The notes under the pieces were generated by a model. The model ran no database searches. It saw nothing but the letters and a program-made list of their open reading frames with translations, and had not been told where the DNA came from. This document shows positions 12,466 through 59,677 of a stretch of DNA of 64,000 nt, piece by piece; the first letter of the stretch is position 1, and each line of letters begins with the position of its first letter. A program made the position numbers and the translations under genes. The stretch lies in assembly GCF_016097555.1 (NCBI RefSeq), contig NC_054701.1, forward strand, positions 31,222,707 through 31,286,706, in the 5' to 3' direction. The stretch comes from Gigantopelta aegis (lineage: Eukaryota > Mollusca > Gastropoda > Neomphalida > Peltospiridae).

Positions 12466-15400
12466 TCAGTCCATCTGAACTATCATGTTGGTCAGCTCCT
12501 TATCACTGATATTAGTGGTCCTGGTTAGTCCCATTGCATCTGATAGTCGTAACGCCAGCACATGCTTACACTGAAAACACAAGAATCAACAGATCTGAAG
12601 GAGGAAAACATCTATTTTAAGTTCTCAAAATAAAATATTTTAATACAAAAACATAAAATTATTGTTCTGGAAATATATCTTTTAAGATAATAATTACCCA
12701 TTTTAAGTCAGTAAATTGTATAAAACATACCGATTGGAAACAGTGGAAATGAATTATTAAACAAATATATTTCCAGATATCTATTAGGACTGAAATGGTG
12801 AAATGCAGTCTGATTTTTTTTCCAGCTTAGAATTTCAGTACCAGGTATATAATATGTATACACGTAGGTGATCCATTATTTACCAAAATGTGATCTTCTT
12901 TCAGCAGGACTGAAATATAAAACAAAAAAAACAAACAAAGTGATTTGTCCTGCAGTAAAATGTACACTCAGTCATGTATGTGAATGATTGTGCTATATTT
13001 CGATAATTTCAAAAATATAGGAAGTCATTCAGAGATGAAAGATTTTTGGATTTATCCAAAAATTCATTATAATTTCTTATTGGTTTTTCGCTGTTTGTCC
13101 AAAATTTCCATATTCTTCATTCAAAGCATATGGTATGGTTTTTGCTGATGCTTTGCATACATTCTCAATGGGGTCTGCCATTTCAGACCTTTGTGCAACC
13201 ACCCTAACCCCAATTCAATCTCAGTACCTGACCACCAGTATTAAAATTTCAAAGTCAACTTTCATCTACGAGTTTCACTGTGATTCAAGTGCTAAAGGAT
13301 ATCAACATCAACATGAGCAACAAGAATTCCATGGATTTAAATGTCTTACCTAGCTTAACATAAACTTACTCAGGATCACTGATAATTGCATCTATAAGAT
13401 GTTCATCTCAATGCATGTTTAAAAATTTTTTTAAATTCAATTCAAATATTAATTAAAATAATTTGTTTCATACGCATTGTGATGAATATTTAGTTACTAT
13501 AAACCAAGTTTCATTATATCTAAATGTAGTACTTAAATTGTGTGAGAAATGGAGCTAAACGCACAATTTTAATGTTGAGTTAAAACCAGCAGAAATGTAC
13601 TACCGGTATCTATATCTCACAATTTTACTGGGTAAAGATGAGACAATTAAAAAACTCTGATACACATACCAGAATATCTGTATGCAGGACAGGAGCAGTA
13701 TCTGGAGTTGAGAAAACAGGTATATGGTTTACCAGAACTGCCCATTACCTGGTCGTAGAAAAGAAAGGAATGTTTGATTAATGACACCCCGACACTGTTT
13801 AACTGTGAATTTATTGTAGATTATTCAATATATTGTGACATGGTTTTTTAGGGAAGGCCCAGGTCATTATTGTGACACATACTTGGTCTAGAGAATAAGA
13901 CTGGAAACCTGCTTCCTCTACATATATGTTGACTACTACTAGGTTTAACTGGCAATCTAATTAAAATTAGCTCCACTATTACATGTGGATCTAACAGCAG
14001 CCCGTTGGAGCTCATGTCCAGTTGACCTTTCATTCAACCAATCAAAACCTTACTTGCAAAATCATGCCACTGATTTAAAAATAATTTGAAAACATTCAGG
14101 ATTATGCTGAGGGTATATAAAATAATTCGGGTGAATTACGAAGTATGCCGGAAACTAATTTCAATATAACATTTTATATAAAATTTGTTTCAAGACGAAA
14201 AAACACCCGTGATAGTATAGCCATAAAATCTGTTTATAGGGCGTATACTACCAAATCAAATCCCATAGACGACAATAGTAACATATGCGGCTAAAACTCC
14301 TACCTGCAACGTATCAACCGACATAAACGCCACGGATATAAATACTACCACCCCTTACACTTAAAGTGAATCAGAAAAAAATGGGGGTCAAGCTGCTCGT
14401 TTCTGAGATAACGGGTAGCGTCTATGACTACCCTAGTTTCGCACAAAATTCGAGTACTTTTTTTTACAGGTACCCCATACATGTTTCAAGCACAAGGCTA
14501 CTTGACACATTGGTACTAGATGAAATAAAATTGCACATTTATTTTACCCAGATGAAACTATTATTTTTTACAACCAACACACTCACATTTATAACCAATC
14601 ACAGGACTTGTGGTGTTCACTTCTCTATCAAAAGTTGGGTGCACCTCGAGCTTTGACCCAGCCGGAAGTTATTTGGTATAGTACTACCTATACTAGTATA
14701 CAATCCCGAGTTTATTACTGCACTTTCCCCCCTGTTTTTTTAATGTTGAAATAGACCAACAAGTTCGCCTATTACATAAATAGTCTTGCCCGATATTTTT
14801 AGAATTTGTATGCTCCCGAATAACGCTATAAACAGCGAAGTGTAATTGGTCGATATTTGAATTGTTATTTATAGATGAAATGTCACCTGAACATGGGAGT
14901 CCACACAATGCTGTTAGATCTACCAGGGTAGACCCAGTAGAGCTAATTTTAATCAGATTGGCCTAAATGGCAGCAAATGATCTTTTATAAGACTAGTTCT
15001 TTCCCACAGACAGGACAACACATGCCATGGCCTTTGATATACATGTACCAGTCATGAAACACTGTGATAAAATCTAGAACGACAAACAAACAAAAACCAT
15101 TGGGTCCATACACTGAGGTGTGGTCTATAACTATCCTCTTATTTCTTTGTCTGCAAATTAATGTTACATTATATTTATTAAATTGTTGCATATATGGACT
15201 GGATGTACTTGAGTAAAAAAAAACAAGGTAACAAGCAAAATGAACAAACCGAAACAAAATGAAAAACAACCTGATATAACTTGCGACCACTGGGTGAGAT
15301 AACCATGGTTACAGCCTTGTTGTCAGTCAAATCCAGTGCTGGTAATAGCGGAGTCTGATATACAAACCGAAGACTAAAAAAACAAAAACATTGTATGGAG

Positions 15401-16629
15401 GGATGGATGAATAAATGGGTGCGAGGAATGAATAGAAGGATGGCTATCATCTGAATGAATAACTCAATCAATGATTTAATCTAGCATAAAACAATAATCA
15501 GCTAGTTTTGCATAGATTTGAAAACAAACCAATTCAGTCTGATTATCAGTGATAATCGGAGAGAAAAAGTGCAAAATATTTATCAACTTTGAAATTCATG
15601 TCTCCATTGTAATATTTTTGAAATTGGTATATAAACATAGCACCTGGCTGCCACAATTTATGTATTACCAGAATATTGACAAGTTTAGATAATTTAAAAA
15701 CAACCATTCAGACAGCACTATTAATTAGCAATACATATTCCCTACCAAGATCCACAAATCTTCCACGTTCATGGGCCATAACTCGGTCAAACACGGATTA
15801 AATCTCCATGAAAGTCAAATTTGATCCATATAACTTTACATGATAAACTGTTACAAAAAGTTTCAGCTCAACATCTTGAGGCATTGCTAACAAAAGTGCA
15901 GAAAACTATATATGAGAAAGATAGACAGACAGATGGACAGAAGGACAGACATGAAATCTATGGTACTTCCCTTCGGTTGGACAGGTAAGGGACTAATAAG
16001 ACAGAATACTACCCAAGAGTCATCTACATGTAGATGAACTGAACTCAATTTTGAAGAATATTCAGAAACTTTTTGAATTTATGTCAAGACTAGCCAGTAA
16101 GTGTGACAAACATACAAGGCAATTTTTAGATGCAATAATTGCAAATTAGACAAATACAGTCAGTCTTGTCAGTACATACTTACGCAGATAGGATTTCATC
16201 TGTCACTGAAACACAAGGAATACTAATATTAATAATTTTGCATGTACTTAAATGGATTTATTTATTTTAATGAGCATTATAAAAATATCTTAATTTAATT
16301 TACTACACCTACATGTACACTCTAGCAACTTACAGTGCCCCTTTTCCTTGAAAATATTCTCTGCTTCATGAATTAGCTTATCACCCACTGAGGTCACAGG
16401 TTGGCCTGCAAATACAGAATTATGTGTATATCATACATGTATATACATGTAGTGTACTAACCATATGAAACAATCTTATAAGACATAAGAAAACAAATAC
16501 ATGTACATGTGTATTGTTTCTCATCACTCATTTGTTTTAATGTGGATCTGATTAATCTTGATATATGCTAATTTTGACAAATAGTCTTTAGGGGAAACAT
16601 GCTACATTTTCCCATTAGCAGCTAGGGGT

Positions 16630-16667
<38 letters not shown>

Positions 16668-18873
16668 TTTCCAACATATAGGACAGCACATACCATGGCC
16701 TTTGATATACCAGTTGTGAGGCTTTGGTTGGGACAGAAAAAACCTAATGGGTCTGTTGAGGTTTAATCCTGCAACAAAAGCACTTCAGCGAAATGCTCTA
16801 TCCACAGAGTTAAATTCCTCCCCTTAATCAAATGGATTAACAGCTGTTAATCAGTGCAGATAATTGAGACTGTGGCAATAGAAATTTCAGGGCTGGGGGC
16901 ACGGATGGACTATACGATTGATCACTCTCAGTTGAACCATGCAACAGGTTTTTCCACCAGTCACAGCCATTTCCCTATGACTGGTAGGCTACTCCAAAAG
17001 CTGTACTATGTGTTTTCTCCATCTATAGAAAATATAAAAGATTCCTTGCTGCTGTTTGGCAGAATGGTGGTAGCTGGTTTTCTCTCACATTCTAGGCCAA
17101 GTGTCAGAATATAGTTTAAAATGTACCATAGAATAAAGTTACCTTTGGTTCCCTCAACATTAGCTTATGGGCCTAGACATACATGTAGATAAATCGTCAA
17201 CTAAAAATTATCTTAGTCTATCTGCAATATCCTTGATTTAGACCTAGTTAATTCTTGGTTGACTAAATCTATGCAGTGGGTGTTTTCGTCAGTGTACTTT
17301 GGAAGAACATTTCCTGTAAATTTGTTTCATTTGCCCCATCCTTCCTAAATTATATGGGGTTATATCCAATTATCGGCGGTTCGTTCGCTGAAGATGCTTT
17401 GTTTGTTTTATTCCTATCCCAAACAGTGCCCCACAACTGGTATATTGATTTGAAGGTTAGGATTTTCTTCTCTAAGACTATATGTCAAAATTATCAATGC
17501 TTAACATCCAATGAATAAATGTGCTCCCGGGGATTTGATTTAGCTCTGTTGTTTGAGTGCTCGCTTGAGGTGCTTATATCACAGGATCGAACCCTCGGTG
17601 GATCCATTCAACTGAATGTTTTTTCTCGTTTCAACCAGTGCACCACAACTGGTCAAAGGTTGTAGTACATTGAAATAACTTTATACAAAACACAGAACTC
17701 ATTTTTTTTTTTTTTAATTCAGTGGCAAAGTCCGAAATTAAGGAGCCCACCTCTTGTTATTGAAAAATAGTGGTGTTGTCATTGTGACAAGTGTCTAGTT
17801 TTGTGATATAAATGTTAATCCATTGCTGATTGACTACAACACAAAATTTAGATGTTTAGAATTATGAGATAACTTTGATGGAATGTAACACATCTCCCTG
17901 TTGGTGCATTTTCTGTGGGTCCAAAATGGTGGATATTTGTTTATATTTTAATTAAGTACTAAATTTCAAGTAACTTTTCCATCTAATGAGATTAACCATC
18001 CAAAAATGCCCTATTTTAATAACAAAACCTGTTGGTTCAATCAGCGTACATATTATTTCAATATGAGCTATTGTGAATAGACATTTTTATCTTCAATGTT
18101 TAAACATCTGCAGTTGACCTCAACTGTACTTTAAGTGTATTAAAATGTTGGTAATATCAGTCACTGTATTCTTGAACTGGCCAGGACCATATGTATATGA
18201 TCAGTGGTGGATCCATGATTTTTTTAGGGAAGGTTGCAAGGTTTAAAAAGGGCAGCTATAGTAACCTACTCAGTGTAGATGCAATGTAGAAAAAGAGCCC
18301 CCAACAAAGTCAAAATTACAGTAACTGGCATTACATAATAAACTTCTGTAAAAACATCCAGCTAACCAAGATATTAAATAACCCCACAGTGACCACTAAT
18401 TTGACTATTTTTAAATTATACATGTATTTATCTGTTAAACACTAAACAGTGGATTTCCCAGGCATTTTAAAATGGGGTGGGGGAGACGGTACACTCCCTA
18501 AAACCCTTGCCTTGGATCCTAGTTCACCAAGGTAAACATCTACGGTCCATTTTTTAACATTACGGCACAACAATAAACATCACAATAATAAATATCGTGC
18601 CGGAGACATTTATCTTGATGAACTACTTGGATCCGTGGTCGATTATTATATATGTATTATGCTATATAATGTCAAATTATATTGATTTAATTGATTTAGA
18701 AAACTTATTAAAAGGGATATACTGGAACTGAATTCATGTAGATATATCCTCTATCTTTAAAAGTTAATTCTTGAATTAGAACTAGTTATTCCATTCTACT
18801 AAAATAAGTTAAAGAACAACATTCTTTCAACATTTGACGTTTCACCTTCAGAAACTTTAGAACAGTTTAACAT
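12466..18873 (-). CDS. ZSWIM7: Zinc finger SWIM domain protein 7 (SWS1 homologue), complete
   Basis: ZSWIM7/SWS1 is the Shu-complex component that works with SWSAP1 and RAD51 paralogues in homologous recombination, mainly in the nucleus. Seven coding exons on the minus strand in transcript order: 18873-18846, 16405-16334, 16205-16184, 15373-15271, 13748-13670, 12909-12884, 12570-12466. All have AG/GT borders and compatible phases; together they give 435 nt, 144 residues (human about 140). Seen: SALRFVYQ...ALDLTDNKAV then SPSGRKLYQVMGSSGKPYTC, and a SWIM zinc motif C93-x-C95-x15-C111-x-H113, followed by a helical C-terminus (SDKELTNMIVQMD). Exons 3 and 6 are microexons of 22 and 26 nt. The first exon is the least certain: ATG at 18873, A at -3, 28 nt ending G|GTGAAA, chosen because its phase joins exon 2. 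An overlapping out-of-frame ATG at 18884 opens a 5-codon uORF. Head-to-head with UPB1 and convergent with the PPM1D-like gene. Confidence 0.92.
13953..14960. mobile_element. MULE-like MITE, TTAAAATTAGCTC family copy 1, with a nested element
   Basis: Begins CAATCTAATTAAAATTAGCT and ends with its near-perfect inverse. Homologous to 30574-31080 across both halves, and interrupted at 14239-14688 by another element. No clear target duplication is visible here, unlike the other two copies. Lies in a ZSWIM7 intron. Confidence 0.85.
14239..14688. mobile_element. Small DNA element nested in the MULE-like MITE
   Basis: Absent from the homologous position in 30574-31080, where the sequence reads TGTTTATACTAG uninterrupted. 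Flanked by TATA on both sides; ends GGGCGTATACTACCAAAT and the inverse of GGTAGTACTATACCAAAT, an imperfect inverted repeat. TA/TATA flanks suggest a Tc1/mariner-type non-autonomous element. No coding capacity recognised. Confidence 0.7.
15000..15118 (-). mobile_element. SINE fragment
   Basis: Short diverged reverse copy: TTTCCCACAGACAGGACAAC, CCATGGCCTTTGATATAC and CAAAAACCATTGGGTCCAT. Both ends missing. In a ZSWIM7 intron. Confidence 0.6.
15750..15985. repeat. Interspersed repeat fragment with GGGCCATAACTC motif
   Basis: Contains GGGCCATAACTCGGTCAAAC, CATGAAAGTCAAATTTGAT and a GACAGACAGATGGACAGA end. An inverted fragment of the same kind (ACAGAGTTATGGCCCTTAAA) lies near 55930-56020, so this is a dispersed repeat of unclear class. 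Confidence 0.5.
16560..16830 (-). mobile_element. SINE copy with internal (TA)n tract
   Basis: Reverse copy: AGTCTTTAGGGGAAACATG, CATTAGCAGCTAGGGGTGTT, a (TA)n tract at about 16634-16664 replacing the normal TCTTTTATATG junction, then GACAGCACATACCATGGCCT. The head is degraded. Confidence 0.7.
16885..17110 (+). mobile_element. SINE copy, diverged
   Basis: Forward, old copy: CCACCAGTCACAGCCATTTC, ATATAAAAGATTCCTTGCTG. It faces the reverse copy just upstream, making an inverted SINE pair within a ZSWIM7 intron. Confidence 0.55.
17400..17665 (+). mobile_element. Two rearranged SINE pieces
   Basis: A tail-like piece (CCCAAACAGTGCCCCACAAC, TCTCTAAGACTATATGTCAA, AACATCCAATGAATAAATGT) precedes a head-like piece (GTTTGAGTGCTCGCTTGAGG, ACAGGATCGAACCCTCGGTG with a B-box match, CAACCAGTGCACCACAACTG). 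Either two truncated copies or a rearranged one. Confidence 0.6.
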
Positions 18874-19136
18874 TTTGAAGCCATCTTCAAATCAAGACAT
18901 AAGTTTGATTTTTCGATTGGCTGAGGCGATTTTATTTCGGTAACATTCGTCAGATCGGCCGAGGCGTTCGAGTGGTGAAGTTATTTTAACTCGGTAAATA
19001 TCGTATTCCTTCGGAAAAATGATTCTTTGAATTTTCTTATTTTCTGGTGTTCCGATGTATTCCGATTGTAATGTTACGAAGCATAAGCCAATTGATAAAC
19101 TAAAAAGTGTGTCTGCATAAACTGACACGAATAAAT
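18874..19136. promoter_or_regulatory. Head-to-head bidirectional promoter region between ZSWIM7 and UPB1
   Basis: Only 263 bp separate the proposed ZSWIM7 ATG (18873, minus) from the UPB1 ATG (19137, plus), so both 5' UTRs and core promoters must lie here or start inside. A CCAAT box faces each way: on the minus strand at 18920-18916 (AGCCAATCG context) and on the plus strand at 19088-19092 (GCCAATTG). CpG dinucleotides are denser here than in the flanks (CGGCCGAGGCG around 18957). I see no convincing TATA box. This fits a shared CCAAT-type promoter of two broadly expressed genes; transcript starts are not known. Confidence 0.65.
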
Positions 19137-54544
<35,408 letters not shown>

Positions 54545-54995
54545 TCTCACCTGATGTAATATGTCCAGTATGTTATACTAGTCTATATCAGTCCGGTAGT
54601 TAATTAGTATATAGTACAAGTCCAGACTACAAGCCACACATCATCAAAGAGACTGAATAATCTCACCTGATGTAATACGTCCAGTATGTTATACTAGTCT
54701 ATATCTGTCCAGTAGTTAATTAGTATGTAGTACAAGTCCAGACTACAAGCCACACATCATCAAAGAGACTGAATAATCTCACCTGATGTAATATGTCCAG
54801 TATGTTATACCAGTCTATATCAGTCCGGTAGTTAATTAGTATACAGTATAAGTCCAGTATGTCACTAGTCCATAATATAATACTAGTTCATATAACTAGT
54901 TAAATACCTGTATATAATACTAGTCCATATAATTAATCCAGTATTTAGTTTAGTATCTCATGTAAGTCCAGGATGTTACTAATAATTCAACGTTT

Positions 54996-55119
54996 AATAT
55001 ACCAGTCGTGGTACACTGGCTGGAACGAGAAATAGCCCAATGGGCCCACCGACAGGGATCGATCCCAGACCGACCACACATCAAGTGGGCACTTTACCAC
55101 TGGGCTACGCTCCGCCCCT
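54996..55119 (-). mobile_element. SINE head, reverse
   Basis: ACCAGTCGTGGTACACTGGC, AGAAATAGCCCAATGGGCCC, GGATCGATCCCAGACCGACC (B box), TTTACCACTGGGCTACGCTC (A box inverse). Well preserved; the tail is missing. Confidence 0.88.
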
Positions 55120-55429
55120 TTTTTTTTTTTTAAAGAACTAAAGTAATCCTGAATGTTGCATAAAAAACATTATTAGTGCCCTATACACATGTAGGTCCAA
55201 GTGGAATGGACTAGGTTTTTTTTGTCCTGCTGTCTGTCTGTCTGTCTGCCTGCCTGCCTGCTTGCCTGTCTGTCTATCTGTCTCTCATAGGTTTTCAGAC
55301 GTTTTTTTTGCAGTGCCTCCAGATATTGAATTGAATGATTTTGTATAGGTTTATCATGTAGAGTTACAGATTGAATTCCACTTAAATGAGGATTTGCCCA
55401 TTTTTGATAAAATTATTCGAGATCAAGCA

Positions 55430-55945
55430 CGCTTTCTTGGGCACACACCTCAGCTATCTGGGCTGGCTGTCTAGGACAGTGGGTTAGTAGTTAGTGTTAG
55501 AGAAGAGGGTGTAGTGGTCTTATACCTATCCATGGAGTCGTTAAAACTCACTCTTGAGTGGGAGCCGGTACCAGGCTGCGAACCCTGTACCTACCAGCCT
55601 TATGTCCAATGGCTTAACCACGACACCACCGAGGCCGGTTCACAGATCATTTTCATTTCAACTTATTTTTGTGCTTATATCCAATTAAGGTTCAAGTACG
55701 CTGTCCTGGGCACACCTCAGCTATCTGGGTTGTCTGTCTAGGACAGTGGGTTAGTTGTTAGTTGGTTAGTGGTTAGTGAGAGAGGAAAGGGTGTAGTGGC
55801 CTTACTCCTAGCCATTGAGCCCTTAAGAACTTGCTCAGGGTTGGAGCTGGTACTGGGCTGCGAACCCTGTACCTACCAGCCTGTAGTCCAATGGCTTAAC
55901 CACTGTGCCACCGAGGCCAGTTCGCAGATCAAATCTGACTTTCAT
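55430..55945 (-). mobile_element. Second tRNA-derived SINE family, two copies in tandem
   Basis: Copies at about 55430-55655 and 55690-55945, same orientation. On the minus strand each reads GTGGTTAAGCCATTGGAC (A-box-like) then ACAGGGTTCGCAGCC (B box GGTTCGCAGCC), and further TAACCCACTGTCCTAGACAG. Unrelated to the main SINE. Open frames translating CEPCTYQP cross both copies and are spurious. Confidence 0.75.
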
Positions 55946-57313
55946 GGGAATATATTCAAGTGCTATAACTCTACAAATAGGGGATTCATCCATGTCTGAC
56001 AGAGTTATGGCCCTTAAACTTAGATATAAAAATATTTTGGGTTTTTTATTCACTGAATCGTGGTAGGCAAGGCACGTAATTCTGTTAAAACAAATTTTTT
56101 TATTAAGCAGACTTGAGAGTCTGAAATATTACCTGGTACTTGTATAATGATATACATTTATACTCGGATGCATGCAAATCCTACTTCTTGACTATATTTT
56201 ATAATTCACCCATAAGAGAGTTAACATTTAGAACTTTGTGATCATTTGCAACAAATCATTGTTGGATACTGCATTCTTGATTTTAACAACATTGTTGTAT
56301 TATGCTCAAGAGTAACCTTTCTATTATTGTCTAGCGTTATTATTACAAAAGTTATATTTTCTGAGAAGAAAAAAAATCATTAATCATCTGTATTGAAAAA
56401 ATAAAAGAAGTCAATTTGATTTAATTTGTGTTCACTTTTACTGTTTTTCAGGTATTATAACAGATGAAAAGTTTGTGTGTTTATCTACAGGGACTCGACC
56501 TTTAGAGAGCATTTACCAGATTTTGTATCATATTTTATCAGTACTTACTACATATAGCTTACATACTACAGAGATTTTAAGAAATGTGACTATTCATGAG
56601 TGGTCATAGCAAATATGGATGCAGTGTATTTTATGTTTGAGTGTTTTACATAAAATCATGGTTTTGGATATCTTAAATATTATTATTATTTTGCCGCATG
56701 GAAGAAGCAGATCGGTGCAAGTTCGTCATATGAAACTGCTTTTATCAACATCCTTGACACAGAATACCAGAGGTTCCACTACAAGGTTGTGGGCTGGGGC
56801 ACAGTGCAATATTAAGTGTCCAGGGAAAACGTAGACAAGAGTGTCCTGTAGGTTTTTATTGGAATCCTTCCCAGGTTAAGACCACCTGAGTCCCCAGCAC
56901 TATAATTATCACTGGGTCTGGGCCCAGTTTCTAAAAACATCGTAAGCCTAGTTTTGCACGTAAACGTAAATCTACGAATAAACCACAGTTCTTCTTATTA
57001 TTAAAAATACAGTAAAACTAGTTTGAAGTACACATATTTCGTTTTCTTTTGTCCTTAAAATGCTCCATTGTCCGTAATGATTTAATTTTCTGTGTGAAAT
57101 AGATGTCAAAGACATGTAAATGAATGACTGGTATCCCTGCTAGTTGTAGACATAAACTTGTGATGTTTTGTGATATAGGCCCCTGGAATTTATAGTTCAA
57201 CTCATGCAAGACTTGGATTGTTGTAGCGTTCAGATTGTATGGATCTTATTAAGGCTAAAAGTTCAGAAAATGAGGGTCTCAAGACCATGCACCAGATCTA
57301 ATTATATGAGACT

Positions 57314-57409
57314 AGTGTTAGGACATTACTACCACATAGTGTTAGGACATTACTACCACATAGTGTTAGGACATTACTACCACATAGTGTTAGGACATTA
57401 CTGCCACCT
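57314..57409. repeat. 24-bp minisatellite, four units
   Basis: AGTGTTAGGACATTACTACC plus ACAT repeated at 57314, 57338, 57362 and 57386; the last unit has TGCC for TACC. Near-identical units imply recent expansion. Confidence 0.92.
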
Positions 57410-57439
57410 CTCAAGGAAGTTGAAACTCAAAGCCTGATA

Positions 57440-57695
57440 AAGTTAAAGTTTGTTTGCTTTAATGACACCACTAGAGCACATTGATTAATTAATCATCGGC
57501 TATTGAATGTCAAACATTCTGGCATGAAGTCATCAGAGGAAACCTGCTACATTTTTCCTAATGCAGTAAGGGATCTTTGATATGCACTTTCCCATTCAGG
57601 AAAACACATAACGCGGCCTTTGACCACTTGTAGTGCACTGGTTGGAATGAGAGAAAAACAGTCAGCTGGATGGAACCCTGCACTAACTCTGATTA
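57440..57695 (-). mobile_element. tRNA-derived SINE, tail B
   Basis: AGTTAAAGTTTGTTTGCTTT, GACACCACTAGAGCACATTG, GCTATTGAATGTCAAACATT, AGGGATCTTTGATATGCAC, CACTGGTTGGAATGAGAG, ending in GATGGAACCCTGC near the B-box position. Confidence 0.82.
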
Positions 57696-58231
57696 TATGA
57701 GACGTGTGAGAGAACATTATTACTTATCAAGAAAATGTAATATCGAAATCTGATAAAATCATAAAAAAAAAAAAACCTGTGTTGTAATGAGCATTATTTC
57801 TTCACCTTAATGGCAAAGGTAAAATCTGGCTGTTTCTGCCAAGTTTGTTGAATGGAAATATAATGCATTCCATAACATCCAGGCCCTTTTGAGTGTTACA
57901 TCGTTGTTACCCAGTAACTGTCTTCTTAACTGAACACCAAGACTTGTTCAGATCCCTGATCCCTGTACTGAAGGGGTTGAACAACTCTTGTATTAATGTT
58001 GAGTACTATTGCACAATTATGTCTCTTGAATTGTGAATCTCTAATCTTGTTAATTATTCTTTATTAATTCCCTTTTAATTAGCATATTACTAGTACCTTC
58101 ACTTCACTTTGTCTGTTGTTGATGTATGTTGTTTGTTTGTTTTTTGGGGGGAGGGATTGGGGAGGGGTGTTTGTTTGTGGAGGTTTTTTCGTTATTTTAT
58201 TTACTTGATACAGTTTGGTGTTTTCTATTAA

Positions 58232-59053
58232 AGGGACACACCCTAGTTACGGCTAGTTGTTAACCATTACGGCATTGTTTTTCGCTATTAAACCCATTTT
58301 TTTCACAAATAAAATTGCACTTTACTTACCGTTTATTATTTAGAATATACATTTCCATTCACCTGAAGTGTTTTTTGGTAATCCTGGTAATCCTGGTGTT
58401 TGTAATACCACAAAATGCATTTTTCGTATTTCTGAAAAACGGACACACTTTTGAGAAAAAACCGTTGAGCAGACAAGGTCTAATCTATTTTTAGACGGGA
58501 TATTTCCATTTCAATGTCACAGACGTTGGTATACCACGTGACCGTTATCATTTTGGTTCGGTTTGTTTTCTCGTGCACGGTTCGCGCAATCAACATCCGA
58601 TTTGTTGTTGTTCATTTGTGAGATTTTTCTTCACAGTTCATGAAAATTTTCAGTAACAATAAAGTTCAGACAAGTAAGCATCTCAATACAAAACGTTACA
58701 AACCCTTAAAACCAATAATTTTGCTAAGTCCTACGATATCTGGAGAGGGGATACAACCAGGACAGAACAGTTGGAACATGTCCAGGAGAGGTGAAAAGAA
58801 CGCACCCCAAGTCTGTGAAATTTGTCGTGAGGTAGGCATTGTTGTGCTTCGAGTGACATCTACCGGTGACATCAGAATACAAACTTTCAAAATTATTTCA
58901 AGCAATTGGAACATGGGGATTCCCATGGTATTTATAGATATAAAACCTGCTTTTTCACTCCATTTGATAAAAACGTGATATAAGTGTGTTACAGGTTTGT
59001 AGATTAACCAAATTATAATTTATTTTCGCTGGATGGAACTAGGGTGTGCGGCT
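58232..59053 (+). mobile_element. TTAA-flanked MITE (piggyBac-like) copy 2
   Basis: Flanked by TTAA (58228-58231 and 59054-59057). Ends AGGGACACACCCTAGTT and AACTAGGGTGTGCGGCT. Aligns with 36548-37345 in the opposite orientation over its whole length with a few small indels. Open frame 58640-58978 corresponds to the one in copy 1. Confidence 0.92.
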
Positions 59054-59677
59054 TTAAAGAAGATTTTTATTATTTTTATTTTGTCTTTTTTTTTTTACAG
59101 AATATTGCAAATCTCATGAGGTATATTTGGGTTTCAGGATTGTTATGGGAATGAATTTTGATTTTTATATTGTAAGGTGAATACTTTCCATCTTTTCACA
59201 ATGGCAGCTTTGAAAGTATAATTATATGCATATACTGTTTGTGTCTTATGAGCTATTGCAAACTCATTTAATTCTCAAATTAAATTCATGTGTATGATTT
59301 TGTTTGTTACTCAAGACAAGTTATATTTTACATGTATGATGTAGCAATATAGTAGTTATATCTCTTACCTGTATTAACTAGCCATCTTCTTTATGGAATT
59401 GAATAAAAAGTTTCAGTTATTGAAATATAAACAATACAATGTAACATTATGCATTTATACCTGTTGTTATATTTGGAGGACTATTAAAGATTTTAGTGCA
59501 TGCTGTAGAATGCATTTTACACAGTGCTTTATTATACTCTGGTATGTTATGGTTAAATACAGCTATGGAATAAAACCTGACATACAATATTTCGGTGTTT
59601 GAATGTCTTTTGAGATGTAGTAGTACTTTCAAAATTAATTAATTAAGGGAGTTGGGGAGTGAGATTTAGACAGAGAT

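Noticed and set aside
55514..55999. Repeated CEPCTYQP-containing open frames as a small gene family
   Set aside because: They are two copies of a tRNA-like SINE read in one frame.
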